A DNA stretch of 36,574 bases, taken from Sphingobium jiangsuense. GTDB taxonomy: Bacteria; Pseudomonadota; Alphaproteobacteria; Sphingomonadales; Sphingomonadaceae. The translations under genes were made by a program, and so were the position numbers. Location of the stretch: the NCBI RefSeq assembly GCF_014196495.1, contig NZ_JACIDT010000027.1:1-36574 (forward strand). Reading direction: 5' to 3'. Under the pieces are notes generated by a model. It was not told the DNA's origin. It was given only the letters and a program-made list of their open reading frames with translations, and made no database searches. Shown one piece after another: positions 7,872 through 14,814 of this stretch (its first letter is position 1; every line of letters begins with the position of its first letter).

Positions 7872-9272
7872 ATGCAGGTTGACCGGCGATCCTTTCTGGG
7901 CGGGGCGAGCGTGCTCGGCCTCATCGGCATGACGGGCGAAGCGTCGGCGGCAGCAAGCGCCGCGAAAGTCGCGAAGGACCGGCCCAACATCATCTACATC
8001 ATGGCCGACGATCTGGGCTATGCGGACCTGTCCTGCACCGGTTCCCACCATATCAGGACCCCGGCGATCGACAGCATCGCCGCGCAGGGCGTCCAGCTGA
8101 GCCAGGGCTATGCGAACAGCTCCATCTGCTCGCCCACGCGCACCGCGCTGCTGACCGGCTGCTATCAATATCGCTTCCCGATCGGGCTGGAGGAGCCGTT
8201 CGGCCTCAACGCGCCCACCGAAAGCGGCGTGCCGCTCGATCGCCCGACCATCGCGTCGGTGATGCGGGGGCTGGGCTATCGCACCAAGCTGATCGGCAAA
8301 TGGCATCTGGGCGAGCCGCCCAGGCACAGCCCGCTGCGCCACGGCTATGACGAGTTCTTCGGCATCATCGAGGGTGCGGCCGACTATTTCCGCCATCATA
8401 TGGTGATGGGCGGCAGGGATGTGGGCATCGGCCTGGCCGAAGGCGATACGCCGATCGAGCGCACCGGCTATCTGACCGACCTGTTCGGCGACGAGACGGT
8501 CAGGACCATCGAGCAGGCGGGCGACAAGCCCTTCTTCATCAGCCTGCATTTCAATGCGCCGCACTGGCCCTGGGAAGGACGGGAGGATGCGGAGGTCGCC
8601 AAGACGCTCAGCGCGTCCTTCCATTATAATGGCGGCAGCCTCGCCAAATATAAGGAAATGGTCGAGGCGATGGACCAGAATGTGGCGAAGGTGCTGGCCG
8701 CGCTCGACCGCAGCGGCAAGGCCGACAACACCATCGTCGTCTTCACCAGCGACAATGGCGGCGAGCGCTTTTCCGAAACCTGGCCGTTCACCGGCGTGAA
8801 GGGGGAATTGCTGGAAGGCGGCATCCGCGTGCCGCTGCTGATCCGCTGGCCGGCGAAGATCGCGGCCGGGTCGAAATCCGATCAGGTGATGGTCACGATG
8901 GACTTCCTGCCGACCCTGCTGGCGATGGCCGGCGGCGATCCGGCGAAGGCGGGCCGCTTCGACGGCATGAACCTCTCGGCCCAATTGCTGGGCGCCGCCG
9001 CGCCGGTTACCCGCGCGCTCTACTGGCGGTTCAAGGCGAACGAGCAGGCGGCGCTGCGCGAGGGCGACTGGAAATATCTGAAGATCGGCGGGAAGGAGCA
9101 TCTGTTCAACCTCGCCGAGGATGTGCGCGAACGCGCCGACCGGGCGCAGGACGACCCGGCGCGCCTGCGCGCGATGCGCCTCAAATGGGATGCGTGGAAC
9201 GCCGGGATGCTGCCCTATCCGCTGGCCTCGTTCAGCGAGGACGTGCGCGAGCATTATCCCGACCGCTACTGA
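7872..9272 (+). CDS. Type I sulfatase, Tat-exported
   Basis: A 466-residue formylglycine-dependent sulfatase that would hydrolyse a sulfate ester. The maturation signature C-S-P-T-R is at residues 86-90, so C86 is the residue converted to formylglycine by a sulfatase-modifying enzyme, which is not in the window. The calcium-site motif MADDLGYAD is at 44-52; GKWHLG and FTSDNGG are also present. The N-terminus MQVDRRSFLGGAS is a twin-arginine signal followed by a hydrophobic stretch and an Ala-rich cleavage region, placing the enzyme in the periplasm. It follows TonB receptor 1 directly, so a sulfated ligand could be imported and desulfated before entering the cytoplasm. Arylsulfatase versus carbohydrate sulfatase cannot be decided. 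Confidence 0.92.
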   Translation: MQVDRRSFLGGASVLGLIGMTGEASAAASAAKVAKDRPNIIYIMADDLGYADLSCTGSHHIRTPAIDSIAAQGVQLSQGYANSSICSPTRTALLTGCYQYRFPIGLEEPFGLNAPTESGVPLDRPTIASVMRGLGYRTKLIGKWHLGEPPRHSPLRHGYDEFFGIIEGAADYFRHHMVMGGRDVGIGLAEGDTPIERTGYLTDLFGDETVRTIEQAGDKPFFISLHFNAPHWPWEGREDAEVAKTLSASFHYNGGSLAKYKEMVEAMDQNVAKVLAALDRSGKADNTIVVFTSDNGGERFSETWPFTGVKGELLEGGIRVPLLIRWPAKIAAGSKSDQVMVTMDFLPTLLAMAGGDPAKAGRFDGMNLSAQLLGAAAPVTRALYWRFKANEQAALREGDWKYLKIGGKEHLFNLAEDVRERADRAQDDPARLRAMRLKWDAWNAGMLPYPLASFSEDVREHYPDRY

Positions 9273-9313
9273 TCGCGGGGCCGCCCGGCCCGAACATAAG
9301 GAGCAGATTTCCG

Positions 9314-10243
9314 ATGACCATTATCATTACCGGCGCAGGCGGTTTCGTCGGGCGGCAACTGGTGAAGCGGCTGGTCGCGGCCGGAAAGCCCGTGGTCGGC
9401 ATGGACAGCGCGGCGGGCGGCATTCCGGAAGGAGCGCGGGCCGTGGTGGGGGATATCTGCTCGCCGCAGGTGCGGGCCGAGGCGTTCCGCGACGGGTGCA
9501 GCGCGCTCGTCCATCTCGCGACGGTGCCGGGCGGCGCGGCGGAGGCCGACCCCGCCGCCTCGCGCCGGGTCAATATAGACGCGATGTACGACCTGCTGGA
9601 GGAAGCGAAGGTGGCCGGAAACCGGCCGCGCATCGTCTATGCCAGCTCGATCGCGGTGTTCGGCGATCCGCTGCCCGCGCAAGGAGTGGATGACGACACG
9701 CCGCTCGCCCCGCGCATGATCTATGGCGGGCACAAGGCGATGATGGAGCTGGCCGTGTCGATGATGCACCATCGCGGCGAGATAGAGGGCATCAGCGTGC
9801 GCCTGCCCGGCATCCTCGCCCGCCCCAAGGGGCCGAGCGGCATGAAGTCGGCGTTCATGAGCGACCTGTTCCATGCGCTGCGCGCGGGCGAGGAATTCGT
9901 CTGCCCGGTGTCGGCGGGCGCGACCATCTGGGCGCAGTCGGTCAGCCGCTGCGCCGACAATCTGGTGCATGCGCTGGAGATGGACGCGGACCTGATGCCG
10001 GTGACGCGGGTGGTGACGCTGCCCGCGCAGCGCATCGCGATGAGCGACCTTGCCGCCGAGATCGCGCGGCAATGCGGGGTGTCCGTCGATCTGGTGCGCT
10101 ATCGCCCCGACGCCGCGCTGGAGGCGGGGTTCGGCGCGCAGCCGCCGCTTTCCACCCCGGCGGCGGAACGCGCGGGCTTTGCCCATGACGGCGATGCTGC
10201 TAAGCTGGTCGCCAATGCGCTGGCCGTGATCGCCGCGAGCTAG
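9314..10243 (+). CDS. NAD-dependent epimerase/dehydratase family (DenD-like dehydrogenase)
   Basis: A 309-residue extended short-chain dehydrogenase. The ATG at 9314 is chosen because TIIITGAGGFVG begins the family fold directly; AAGGAG lies about ten bases upstream. The nucleotide loop GAGGFVG is at residues 7-13, the catalytic Ser in YASSIAVFG (111-112) and Y137-x3-K141 (YGGHK). The C-terminal half, with RLPGILARP, resembles D-erythronate dehydrogenase (DenD)-type proteins that oxidise sugar acids, rather than nucleotide-sugar epimerases. It is third in the receptor-sulfatase unit. The family is certain; DenD-like specificity is a resemblance only. Confidence 0.85.
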   Translation: MTIIITGAGGFVGRQLVKRLVAAGKPVVGMDSAAGGIPEGARAVVGDICSPQVRAEAFRDGCSALVHLATVPGGAAEADPAASRRVNIDAMYDLLEEAKVAGNRPRIVYASSIAVFGDPLPAQGVDDDTPLAPRMIYGGHKAMMELAVSMMHHRGEIEGISVRLPGILARPKGPSGMKSAFMSDLFHALRAGEEFVCPVSAGATIWAQSVSRCADNLVHALEMDADLMPVTRVVTLPAQRIAMSDLAAEIARQCGVSVDLVRYRPDAALEAGFGAQPPLSTPAAERAGFAHDGDAAKLVANALAVIAAS

Positions 10244-10302
10244 GCCGTACCGTCAAGAGGCGCCGGGGTGGGCGAAAGCGCGCCGTTGCAAGGAGAGAGG
10301 AT

Positions 10303-11331
10303 ATGCGGTTCGACAGGCTGGACCTCAACCTGCTGGTGGCGCTCGACGCGCTGTTGAGCGAATGCAGCGTCAGCCTCGCGGCGGAGCGGATATGCCTGTC
10401 GCAATCGGCGACCTCCTCGGCGCTGGGGCGGCTGCGCGATTATTTCGGCGACGACCTGCTGGTGCAGAAGGGACGGCAGATGGTGCTGACCGCGCGGGCG
10501 GAATCGCTGGTCGAGCCGGTGCGCGCGGTGCTGGAGCAGATCCGCACCACCATCGCCGTGTCGCCGCCCTTCGACCCGGCGACGTCCGACCGCGCGATCC
10601 GCATCATGGCGTCCGACTATATGACCGAGGTGCTGCTGGCCTCGGCCTTCACCGAATTGCAGGAAAAGGCGCCGCACATGCGGTTCGAGATCCAGCCGCT
10701 CAACGAGGCGCTGCTGGAAACGCTGGAGCGGGGCTTCGTCGATCTGCTCATCACGATCGATTATGCGATATCGACCGATCATCCCAGCCAGATCCTGTTC
10801 GAGGACGATTATGTCGTCGTCGGCTGGAGCGGCAACCCCGCCATGGCGCAGCCGATGACGAAGGACCTCTATTTCGAGCTGGGTCATGTGACGCCCCGTT
10901 TCGGCCGGGCGCGGGTGTCGGCGTTCGAGGACTGGTTCGTGCGGCGGCAGAAGCGCCAGCGGCGGGTCGAGATCATCACGCCGAGCTTCATGTCGGTGCC
11001 GGGCTTCGTCGTCGGGTCGAACCGCGTCACGACCATGCACCGGCGGCTGGCGGCGCGGCTGACCGAATATCTGCCGCTCGTCGTCAAGGAGATGCCGCTG
11101 GAAATCCCGCCCATCCGCGAGGCGGTGCAATGGCATATTTCCGGCAACAACGATCCGGCGATCCGCTGGATCGTCGAGCATCTGGCGGCCTGCGCCCGCT
11201 CACCCGCGACGGCATCGCCCCCGCTTCCGGACGACAGCGTGGTCTTGCTGGAGGAAAAGCGCCGCGACGTCTCGCGCGAGGAACTGAGCGCCCAGTTCCA
11301 GAGCCACGCGGCGGGGCAGGGGCGGTCCTGA
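10303..11331 (+). CDS. LysR-family transcriptional regulator 1
   Basis: A 342-residue LysR-type regulator of the NodD/PcpR/LinR branch. Residues 5-63 form the winged HTH (DLNLLVALDALLSECSVSLA, then SQSATSSALGRLRDYFGDDLLV). The effector domain starts with FDPATSDRAIRIMASDYM and contains VDLLITIDYA. The C-terminus is about 30 residues longer than LysR 2 in this window and looks low in complexity. It lies last in the receptor 1 unit, 59 bases after the DenD-like gene, with RBS AAGGAGAGAGG. It is the natural candidate for binding the CTATC-N9-GATAG sites at 5198 and 14723. The inducer is unknown. Confidence 0.93.
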   Translation: MRFDRLDLNLLVALDALLSECSVSLAAERICLSQSATSSALGRLRDYFGDDLLVQKGRQMVLTARAESLVEPVRAVLEQIRTTIAVSPPFDPATSDRAIRIMASDYMTEVLLASAFTELQEKAPHMRFEIQPLNEALLETLERGFVDLLITIDYAISTDHPSQILFEDDYVVVGWSGNPAMAQPMTKDLYFELGHVTPRFGRARVSAFEDWFVRRQKRQRRVEIITPSFMSVPGFVVGSNRVTTMHRRLAARLTEYLPLVVKEMPLEIPPIREAVQWHISGNNDPAIRWIVEHLAACARSPATASPPLPDDSVVLLEEKRRDVSREELSAQFQSHAAGQGRS

Positions 11332-11374
11332 GGGGACGACGGTTGGCGGGTTTCGGCTGCGAGCTGGCATCAAT

Positions 11375-11402
11375 CCTCCCCTCCGCTTCAGGGGAGGGGC
11401 TA
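11375..11402. repeat. CCTCCCCT/AGGGGAGG palindromic repeat (copy 1)
   Basis: CCTCCCCT-ccgcttc-AGGGGAGG forms an eight-bp stem in the convergent gap between LysR 1 and the HxlR gene. Related CCTCCCCT...AGGGGAGG units occur at 20920-20945 and, in variant form, near 21005-21030. These behave like REP-type intergenic elements and may act as bidirectional termination or mRNA-end structures. Confidence 0.6.
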
Positions 11403-11437
11403 ATATCGCAAAACCGCCCAAACCAACCCTATATTCC

Positions 11438-11489
11438 CCGTCATGCCAGCGCAGGCTGGCATCTCAGGCGGCGGCGCGCGACAGGGCCT
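11438..11489 (+). repeat. 52-bp dispersed repeat containing ATGCCAGCGCAGGCTGGCAT (copy A)
   Basis: This 52-base element begins CCGTCATGCCAGCGCAGGCT and contains the inverted repeat GCCAGC-gca-GGCTGGC. It reappears on the opposite strand at 25752-25803, differing only in the four-base segment CGGC versus AGAA (three substitutions), so identity is 49/52. Both copies lie in convergent gaps. It belongs to the CGTCATGCCAGC-type intergenic repeats I know from sphingomonads. Confidence 0.8.
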
Positions 11490-11521
11490 CTGTGCGGGAG
11501 TGCCCCCGATAACACCTCCCT

Positions 11522-11974
11522 TCAATCCTCCTCCGCCGCGTCGAATGCGGCGCGGGCCTGCTCGATCCGGGTGCGGTTCTGTTGCACCCAGCCCAGCAGG
11601 CGGCGGGCCTCGGCCACCAGCTCCGCGCCCAGCGGCGTCAGCGCATAGCCGACCTTCGGCGGCACGTCGTCGCTGACCGAACGCACCACCAGCCCGTTGC
11701 GTTCGAGCTGGCGCAGCTTCAGCGTCAGCACGCGCTGCGAGATGCGCCCTTCCGCGCTCAGCCGGTCGAGCAGGCGGCGCATCAGCGCATGGCGGAATGG
11801 GCCGATGTTCAGCAGCAGCAGGATCAGCGTCGACCAGCGGTCCCCCAATAATCCGAACACGGTGCGGATCGGCGCATCGCGTTCCGCGCCATGCTGCTGC
11901 ATGTCGCCCGTCAGCGTGCGCAGGCCCGCCCGGCTCGCATCGTCCAGACCTTCGAAATCGTCAAAATCCGTCAT
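11522..11974 (-). CDS. HxlR-family transcriptional regulator
   Basis: A 150-residue winged-helix regulator of the HxlR type. The ATG at 11974 is chosen because MTDFDDFEGL starts a normal-length protein; the upstream frame is Arg/Pro-rich and runs into the divergent SDR. The domain core is visible as FGLLGDRWSTLILLLLNIGPFRHALMRRL followed by the recognition region ISQRVLTLKLRQLERNGLVVRS and the wing VPPKVGYALTPLGAEL (residues about 45-130). HxlR proteins sense aldehydes, quinones or aromatic catabolites and often control a divergent gene. Here that is the SDR / FAD oxidoreductase unit, and a palindrome lies between them at 11992-12007. Confidence 0.92.
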   Translation of the reverse strand: MTDFDDFEGLDDASRAGLRTLTGDMQQHGAERDAPIRTVFGLLGDRWSTLILLLLNIGPFRHALMRRLLDRLSAEGRISQRVLTLKLRQLERNGLVVRSVSDDVPPKVGYALTPLGAELVAEARRLLGWVQQNRTRIEQARAAFDAAEED

Positions 11975-11991
11975 CGGCCCCAATCTTTGCG

Positions 11992-12007
11992 GGCACAAAA
12001 AAGTGCC
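11992..12007. promoter_or_regulatory. Candidate HxlR operator GGCAC-A6-GTGCC
   Basis: GGCACAAAAAAGTGCC has perfect five-bp arms around an A6 spacer. It is centred 26 bases upstream of the HxlR start and about 73 bases before the SDR start in a 98-bp divergent region. Position and symmetry suit autoregulation plus control of the SDR unit. No binding data are visible from sequence. Confidence 0.5.
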
Positions 12008-12072
12008 TTCTTCTTCCCCTGGCGGGCCCACTTTATGAGGGGCGACGGAAAGATCAATGCGAGGAGAGGATA

Positions 12073-12882
12073 ATGCAATCCGACGCGATCCGTCTTGACG
12101 GAAAAGCCGCCATAGTGACCGGCGGAGCGGGCGGCATAGGCGCGGCGACGGCGCGGCTGATGACGGCGAGAGGCGCCCGCGTGGCCGTCGCCGACATCGC
12201 CTTCGACGCGGCGCAGGCCGTGGCCGACAGCCTGCCGGGGGCGATCGCCATCCAGCTCGACCTCGAAAGCGAGGCATCGACGCAGGTGATGGTGGCGCAG
12301 GCGGTCGAGCGGTTCGGGCGGCTCGATATCCTTCACAACAACGCCGCCTTTCTCGGCCCGGATGTGGCGATGCGCGACGGCGATGTGGAAGCGATGCCGA
12401 CCGGCATCTGGGACCGCACCTATGCGATCAACGTGCGCGGCACGATGGTCGCCTGCCGCGCCGCGCTGCCCCATTTGCGGGCGAGCGGCGGCACTATCGT
12501 CAACACGGTCAGCAACCTGGCGTTGCAGGGCCACATGATCCAGGCCGCCTACAGCTCTTCCAAGGCGGCGATCATCCAGATGACCCGTTCCATCGCTGCC
12601 AGCCACGGCATCCATGGCGTGCGCTGCAACGCGGTCGCGCCCGGCATGACGATGACGCCCGCGCTGCGCGAGGCCTTTCCGCCCCGCCTGCGCGAGACGG
12701 TGGAGGCCGAGACGCTGCGCGACCGGCTGGGCGAGGCGGAGGATATCGCCGAGGCGGTCGCCTTCCTCGCGTCGCCCGCCGCGCGCAACATCACCGGGCA
12801 TGTCCTCGTCTCCGACGGGGGCTGTTCCAGCCATGTGCCCGGCATTGCGGGTTTTCGCGCGTTTTTTGGAGAACAGGCATGA
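12073..12882 (+). CDS. SDR-family oxidoreductase (HxlR-divergent)
   Basis: A 269-residue classical short-chain dehydrogenase. ATG at 12073 follows RBS GAGGAGAGG by three bases. TGGAGGIG at 16-23 binds NAD(P); D41 after the second strand (VADIAF) favours NAD over NADP; NNAA at 89-92; the catalytic triad is S147, Y160 and K164 (YSSSK). The stop overlaps the start of the FAD oxidoreductase gene by four bases (ATGA), implying translational coupling. It probably oxidises an alcohol intermediate of the cluster; the substrate is not evident. Confidence 0.92.
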   Translation: MQSDAIRLDGKAAIVTGGAGGIGAATARLMTARGARVAVADIAFDAAQAVADSLPGAIAIQLDLESEASTQVMVAQAVERFGRLDILHNNAAFLGPDVAMRDGDVEAMPTGIWDRTYAINVRGTMVACRAALPHLRASGGTIVNTVSNLALQGHMIQAAYSSSKAAIIQMTRSIAASHGIHGVRCNAVAPGMTMTPALREAFPPRLRETVEAETLRDRLGEAEDIAEAVAFLASPAARNITGHVLVSDGGCSSHVPGIAGFRAFFGEQA

Positions 12883-14468
12883 GCAATTATGATGTGGTGA
12901 TCATGGGCGGCGGCCATAACGGCCTGACCGCCGCCGCCTATCTCGCCAAGGCGGGCAAGAAGGTGCTGGTGCTGGAGCGCAAGCCGCATTTCGGCGGCGG
13001 CGTGTCCACCCGCGAACTCATCACGCCGGGCTGGTGGCATGACGAGCACAGCAATGTGCACATCATGATCCAGGGCAACCCGATGCTGCGGGACGATGAA
13101 CTCGGCTTGATCGGCAGGTTCGGGCTCGAATATATCTATCCGGAACTGCCGCATGTCAGCATCTGGGACGACGGCACCGTGATGCGGTCGTGGAAGGACC
13201 TCGACCGCACTTGCGCGGAGATTGCGCAATACAGCCCGCGCGACGCCGACGCCTATCGCCGGTTCGTGGAGGCGAGCCAGAGCGTGCTGCCGATGTTCAT
13301 GTCCGGCCTCTACATGCCGCCTTTCCCGATGGGCGCGTTCGTCGCGATGATGGACCAGTCGGACGAGGGCCGCTTCCTGCTCGACGTGATGAGCCGTTCC
13401 GCGCTCGACGTGGTGAACCAGTATTTCGAGAGCGAGCGCCTGAAAATCCACATCGTCCGGCTGGTGACGGAAAACCTCCAGATGCCCGATGAGCTGGGCA
13501 CCGGCATGGGCGCGTTCCTGATGCCGGGCATCATCCACACCTATGGCGTGTCGATGCCCAAGGGCGGGTCGGGTGAGCTCAGCAAGGCGCTGGTCCGCGC
13601 GATCGAGCATTGGGGCGGCGAGGTCCGCTGCAATGCGGAGGTGAAGCGGGTGATCGTCTCTTCCGGCAAGGCCGTGGGGCTGGAGATGGTCGACGGCGAA
13701 ACCTTCATGGCGAAGGACGGCGTGATCGGCGCGATCCACCCGCTGGTGCTGCGCAAGTTCGTCTCCGAAACGCCGGAGCCGGTGTTGCAGCGCGCCGAGC
13801 GCGTGACGCCCTCGACCTTCTCGATCAACCTGCTGCACATGGCGCTGAAGGAAAAGGCGAAGCTGCGCTGGTCCGAAGGCGAGGGCGGGGTGATGACCGA
13901 GTTGCTCCAGACGCACACGATGCGCGACATGCTGCTCGATTACGACCATCTGCGCCGGGGCGTGGTGCCGCCGCGCCGCCTGATTGCGGGCGGCGACAAT
14001 TGCGGCAACGACCCCAGCCGCGCGCCTGCCGGGGGCGGCGTGTTCTACGGCGTCACCTTCGCGCCCTATGATCTGCACGAAGGCGGCCCCGCCGCATGGG
14101 ACCGGGTGAAGGACGAGATCGCCGAGGAAAGCCTGCGGCAATATCGCCTCTTCTTCTCCAACCTCGACGAGGACAACGTCATCGGCAAGCTGGTCCGTTC
14201 ACCGCTCGACCATGAGCGTGACAGCCCGGCGAGCTTCCTGCGGGGCGACATCCACGGCTGCGCGCCGTTCATGTATCAGTCGGTCGGCCATCGCCCGACG
14301 CCCGACCTCGGCAATTTGCGGGTGGCGGGGATCGAGAATCTCTATCTGGTCGGCCCGTTCATGCATCCGGGCGGCGGCGTGTTCGGCGCCGGGCGCGCCA
14401 CCGCGATCCAGATGATGGACGATATGGGCATCGATTTCGACAAGGTCTGTGCAGGAGCCGTGCAATGA
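12879..14468 (+). CDS. FAD-dependent oxidoreductase, phytoene-desaturase-like
   Basis: A 529-residue flavoprotein of the CrtI / phytoene dehydrogenase-like superfamily (COG1233-type). The N-terminal FAD loop is GGGHNGLTAAAYLAKAG at residues 10-26, followed by VLVLERKPHFGGGVST. The C-terminal FAD signature reads NLYLVGPFMHPGGGVFGAG near 490-510. The family includes carotenoid desaturases, PYROXD2-like proteins and uncharacterised oxidases acting on hydrophobic substrates. No other carotenoid gene is present, so a catabolic dehydrogenation or desaturation is more likely. It shares ATGA overlaps with the SDR upstream and the 78-residue protein downstream, so the three are probably made as a set. 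Confidence 0.88.
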   Translation: MSNYDVVIMGGGHNGLTAAAYLAKAGKKVLVLERKPHFGGGVSTRELITPGWWHDEHSNVHIMIQGNPMLRDDELGLIGRFGLEYIYPELPHVSIWDDGTVMRSWKDLDRTCAEIAQYSPRDADAYRRFVEASQSVLPMFMSGLYMPPFPMGAFVAMMDQSDEGRFLLDVMSRSALDVVNQYFESERLKIHIVRLVTENLQMPDELGTGMGAFLMPGIIHTYGVSMPKGGSGELSKALVRAIEHWGGEVRCNAEVKRVIVSSGKAVGLEMVDGETFMAKDGVIGAIHPLVLRKFVSETPEPVLQRAERVTPSTFSINLLHMALKEKAKLRWSEGEGGVMTELLQTHTMRDMLLDYDHLRRGVVPPRRLIAGGDNCGNDPSRAPAGGGVFYGVTFAPYDLHEGGPAAWDRVKDEIAEESLRQYRLFFSNLDEDNVIGKLVRSPLDHERDSPASFLRGDIHGCAPFMYQSVGHRPTPDLGNLRVAGIENLYLVGPFMHPGGGVFGAGRATAIQMMDDMGIDFDKVCAGAVQ

Positions 14469-14701
14469 CGACAGGTAACGCCAAACCCCCGGTGATGAAG
14501 ATCCTCGACGCGCAGGACAAGGAACTGATGACCGTCCGCAAGATCGAGCGGGACGGCAATGCGCTGGTGGTGCGCGGCAAGATCTTCGGAGCGATGCCGA
14601 TGGTCGCGAAGGTGACGCCGGAGGAGGCGCGGGCGGCGCTGAAGCTGCTCGACGCGCGCACCATCCTGTTCCTGCTGACGATCCTGTTCCGCAAGAGCTG
14701 A
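14465..14701 (+). CDS. Small conserved-looking protein coupled to the FAD oxidoreductase
   Basis: A 78-residue protein of unrecognised family. It starts at an ATGA overlap with the FAD oxidoreductase stop, strong evidence that it is translated. The sequence reads as a small beta-rich fold with VMKILDAQDKELMTVRKIER followed by alternating hydrophobic strands (ALVVRGKIFGAMPMVAKV), then a helix and a hydrophobic C-terminal patch (TILFLLTILFRKS) that could be a membrane or protein contact. No metal or catalytic motif was seen. A subunit or chaperone-like partner of the upstream enzyme is a reasonable guess only. Confidence 0.75.
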   Translation: MTTGNAKPPVMKILDAQDKELMTVRKIERDGNALVVRGKIFGAMPMVAKVTPEEARAALKLLDARTILFLLTILFRKS

Positions 14702-14717
14702 AACGGTTCGCCCGCGC

Positions 14718-14770
14718 GCCTGCTATCGGTCCTGCCGATAGCAGGCAGCGATAAAATGCGTTTTTCGCTG
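14718..14770. promoter_or_regulatory. Tandem inverted repeats with LysR-type site CTATC-N9-GATAG (copy 2)
   Basis: GCCTGCTATCGG (14718-14729), a five-base spacer and CCGATAGCAGGC (14735-14746) form a perfect 12-bp inverted repeat whose centre is CTATCGGTCCTGCCGATAG, ATC-N9-GAT. It shares CTGCTATCGG and the GATAG spacing with the site at 5198. Directly after it, CAGCGA (14746-14751) and TCGCTG (14765-14770), with AAAA/TTTT inside, form a second hairpin. The pair lies between the 78-residue gene and the VOC gene; no T run follows, so an operator before the VOC gene fits better than a terminator. Confidence 0.55.
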
Positions 14771-14814
14771 GGCTGGCTCTCTTTCATACATCAGGGGTCG
14801 AGAAGGGAGTTATC

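Noticed and set aside
12879..14468. Carotenoid biosynthesis crtI
   Set aside because: Only the superfamily flavin motifs match; no crtB, crtE or crtY is nearby and the context is catabolic.
14718..14770. Tandem hairpins as a rho-independent terminator
   Set aside because: No T run follows either stem, and the first matches another promoter-region element at 5198; an operator explains it better.
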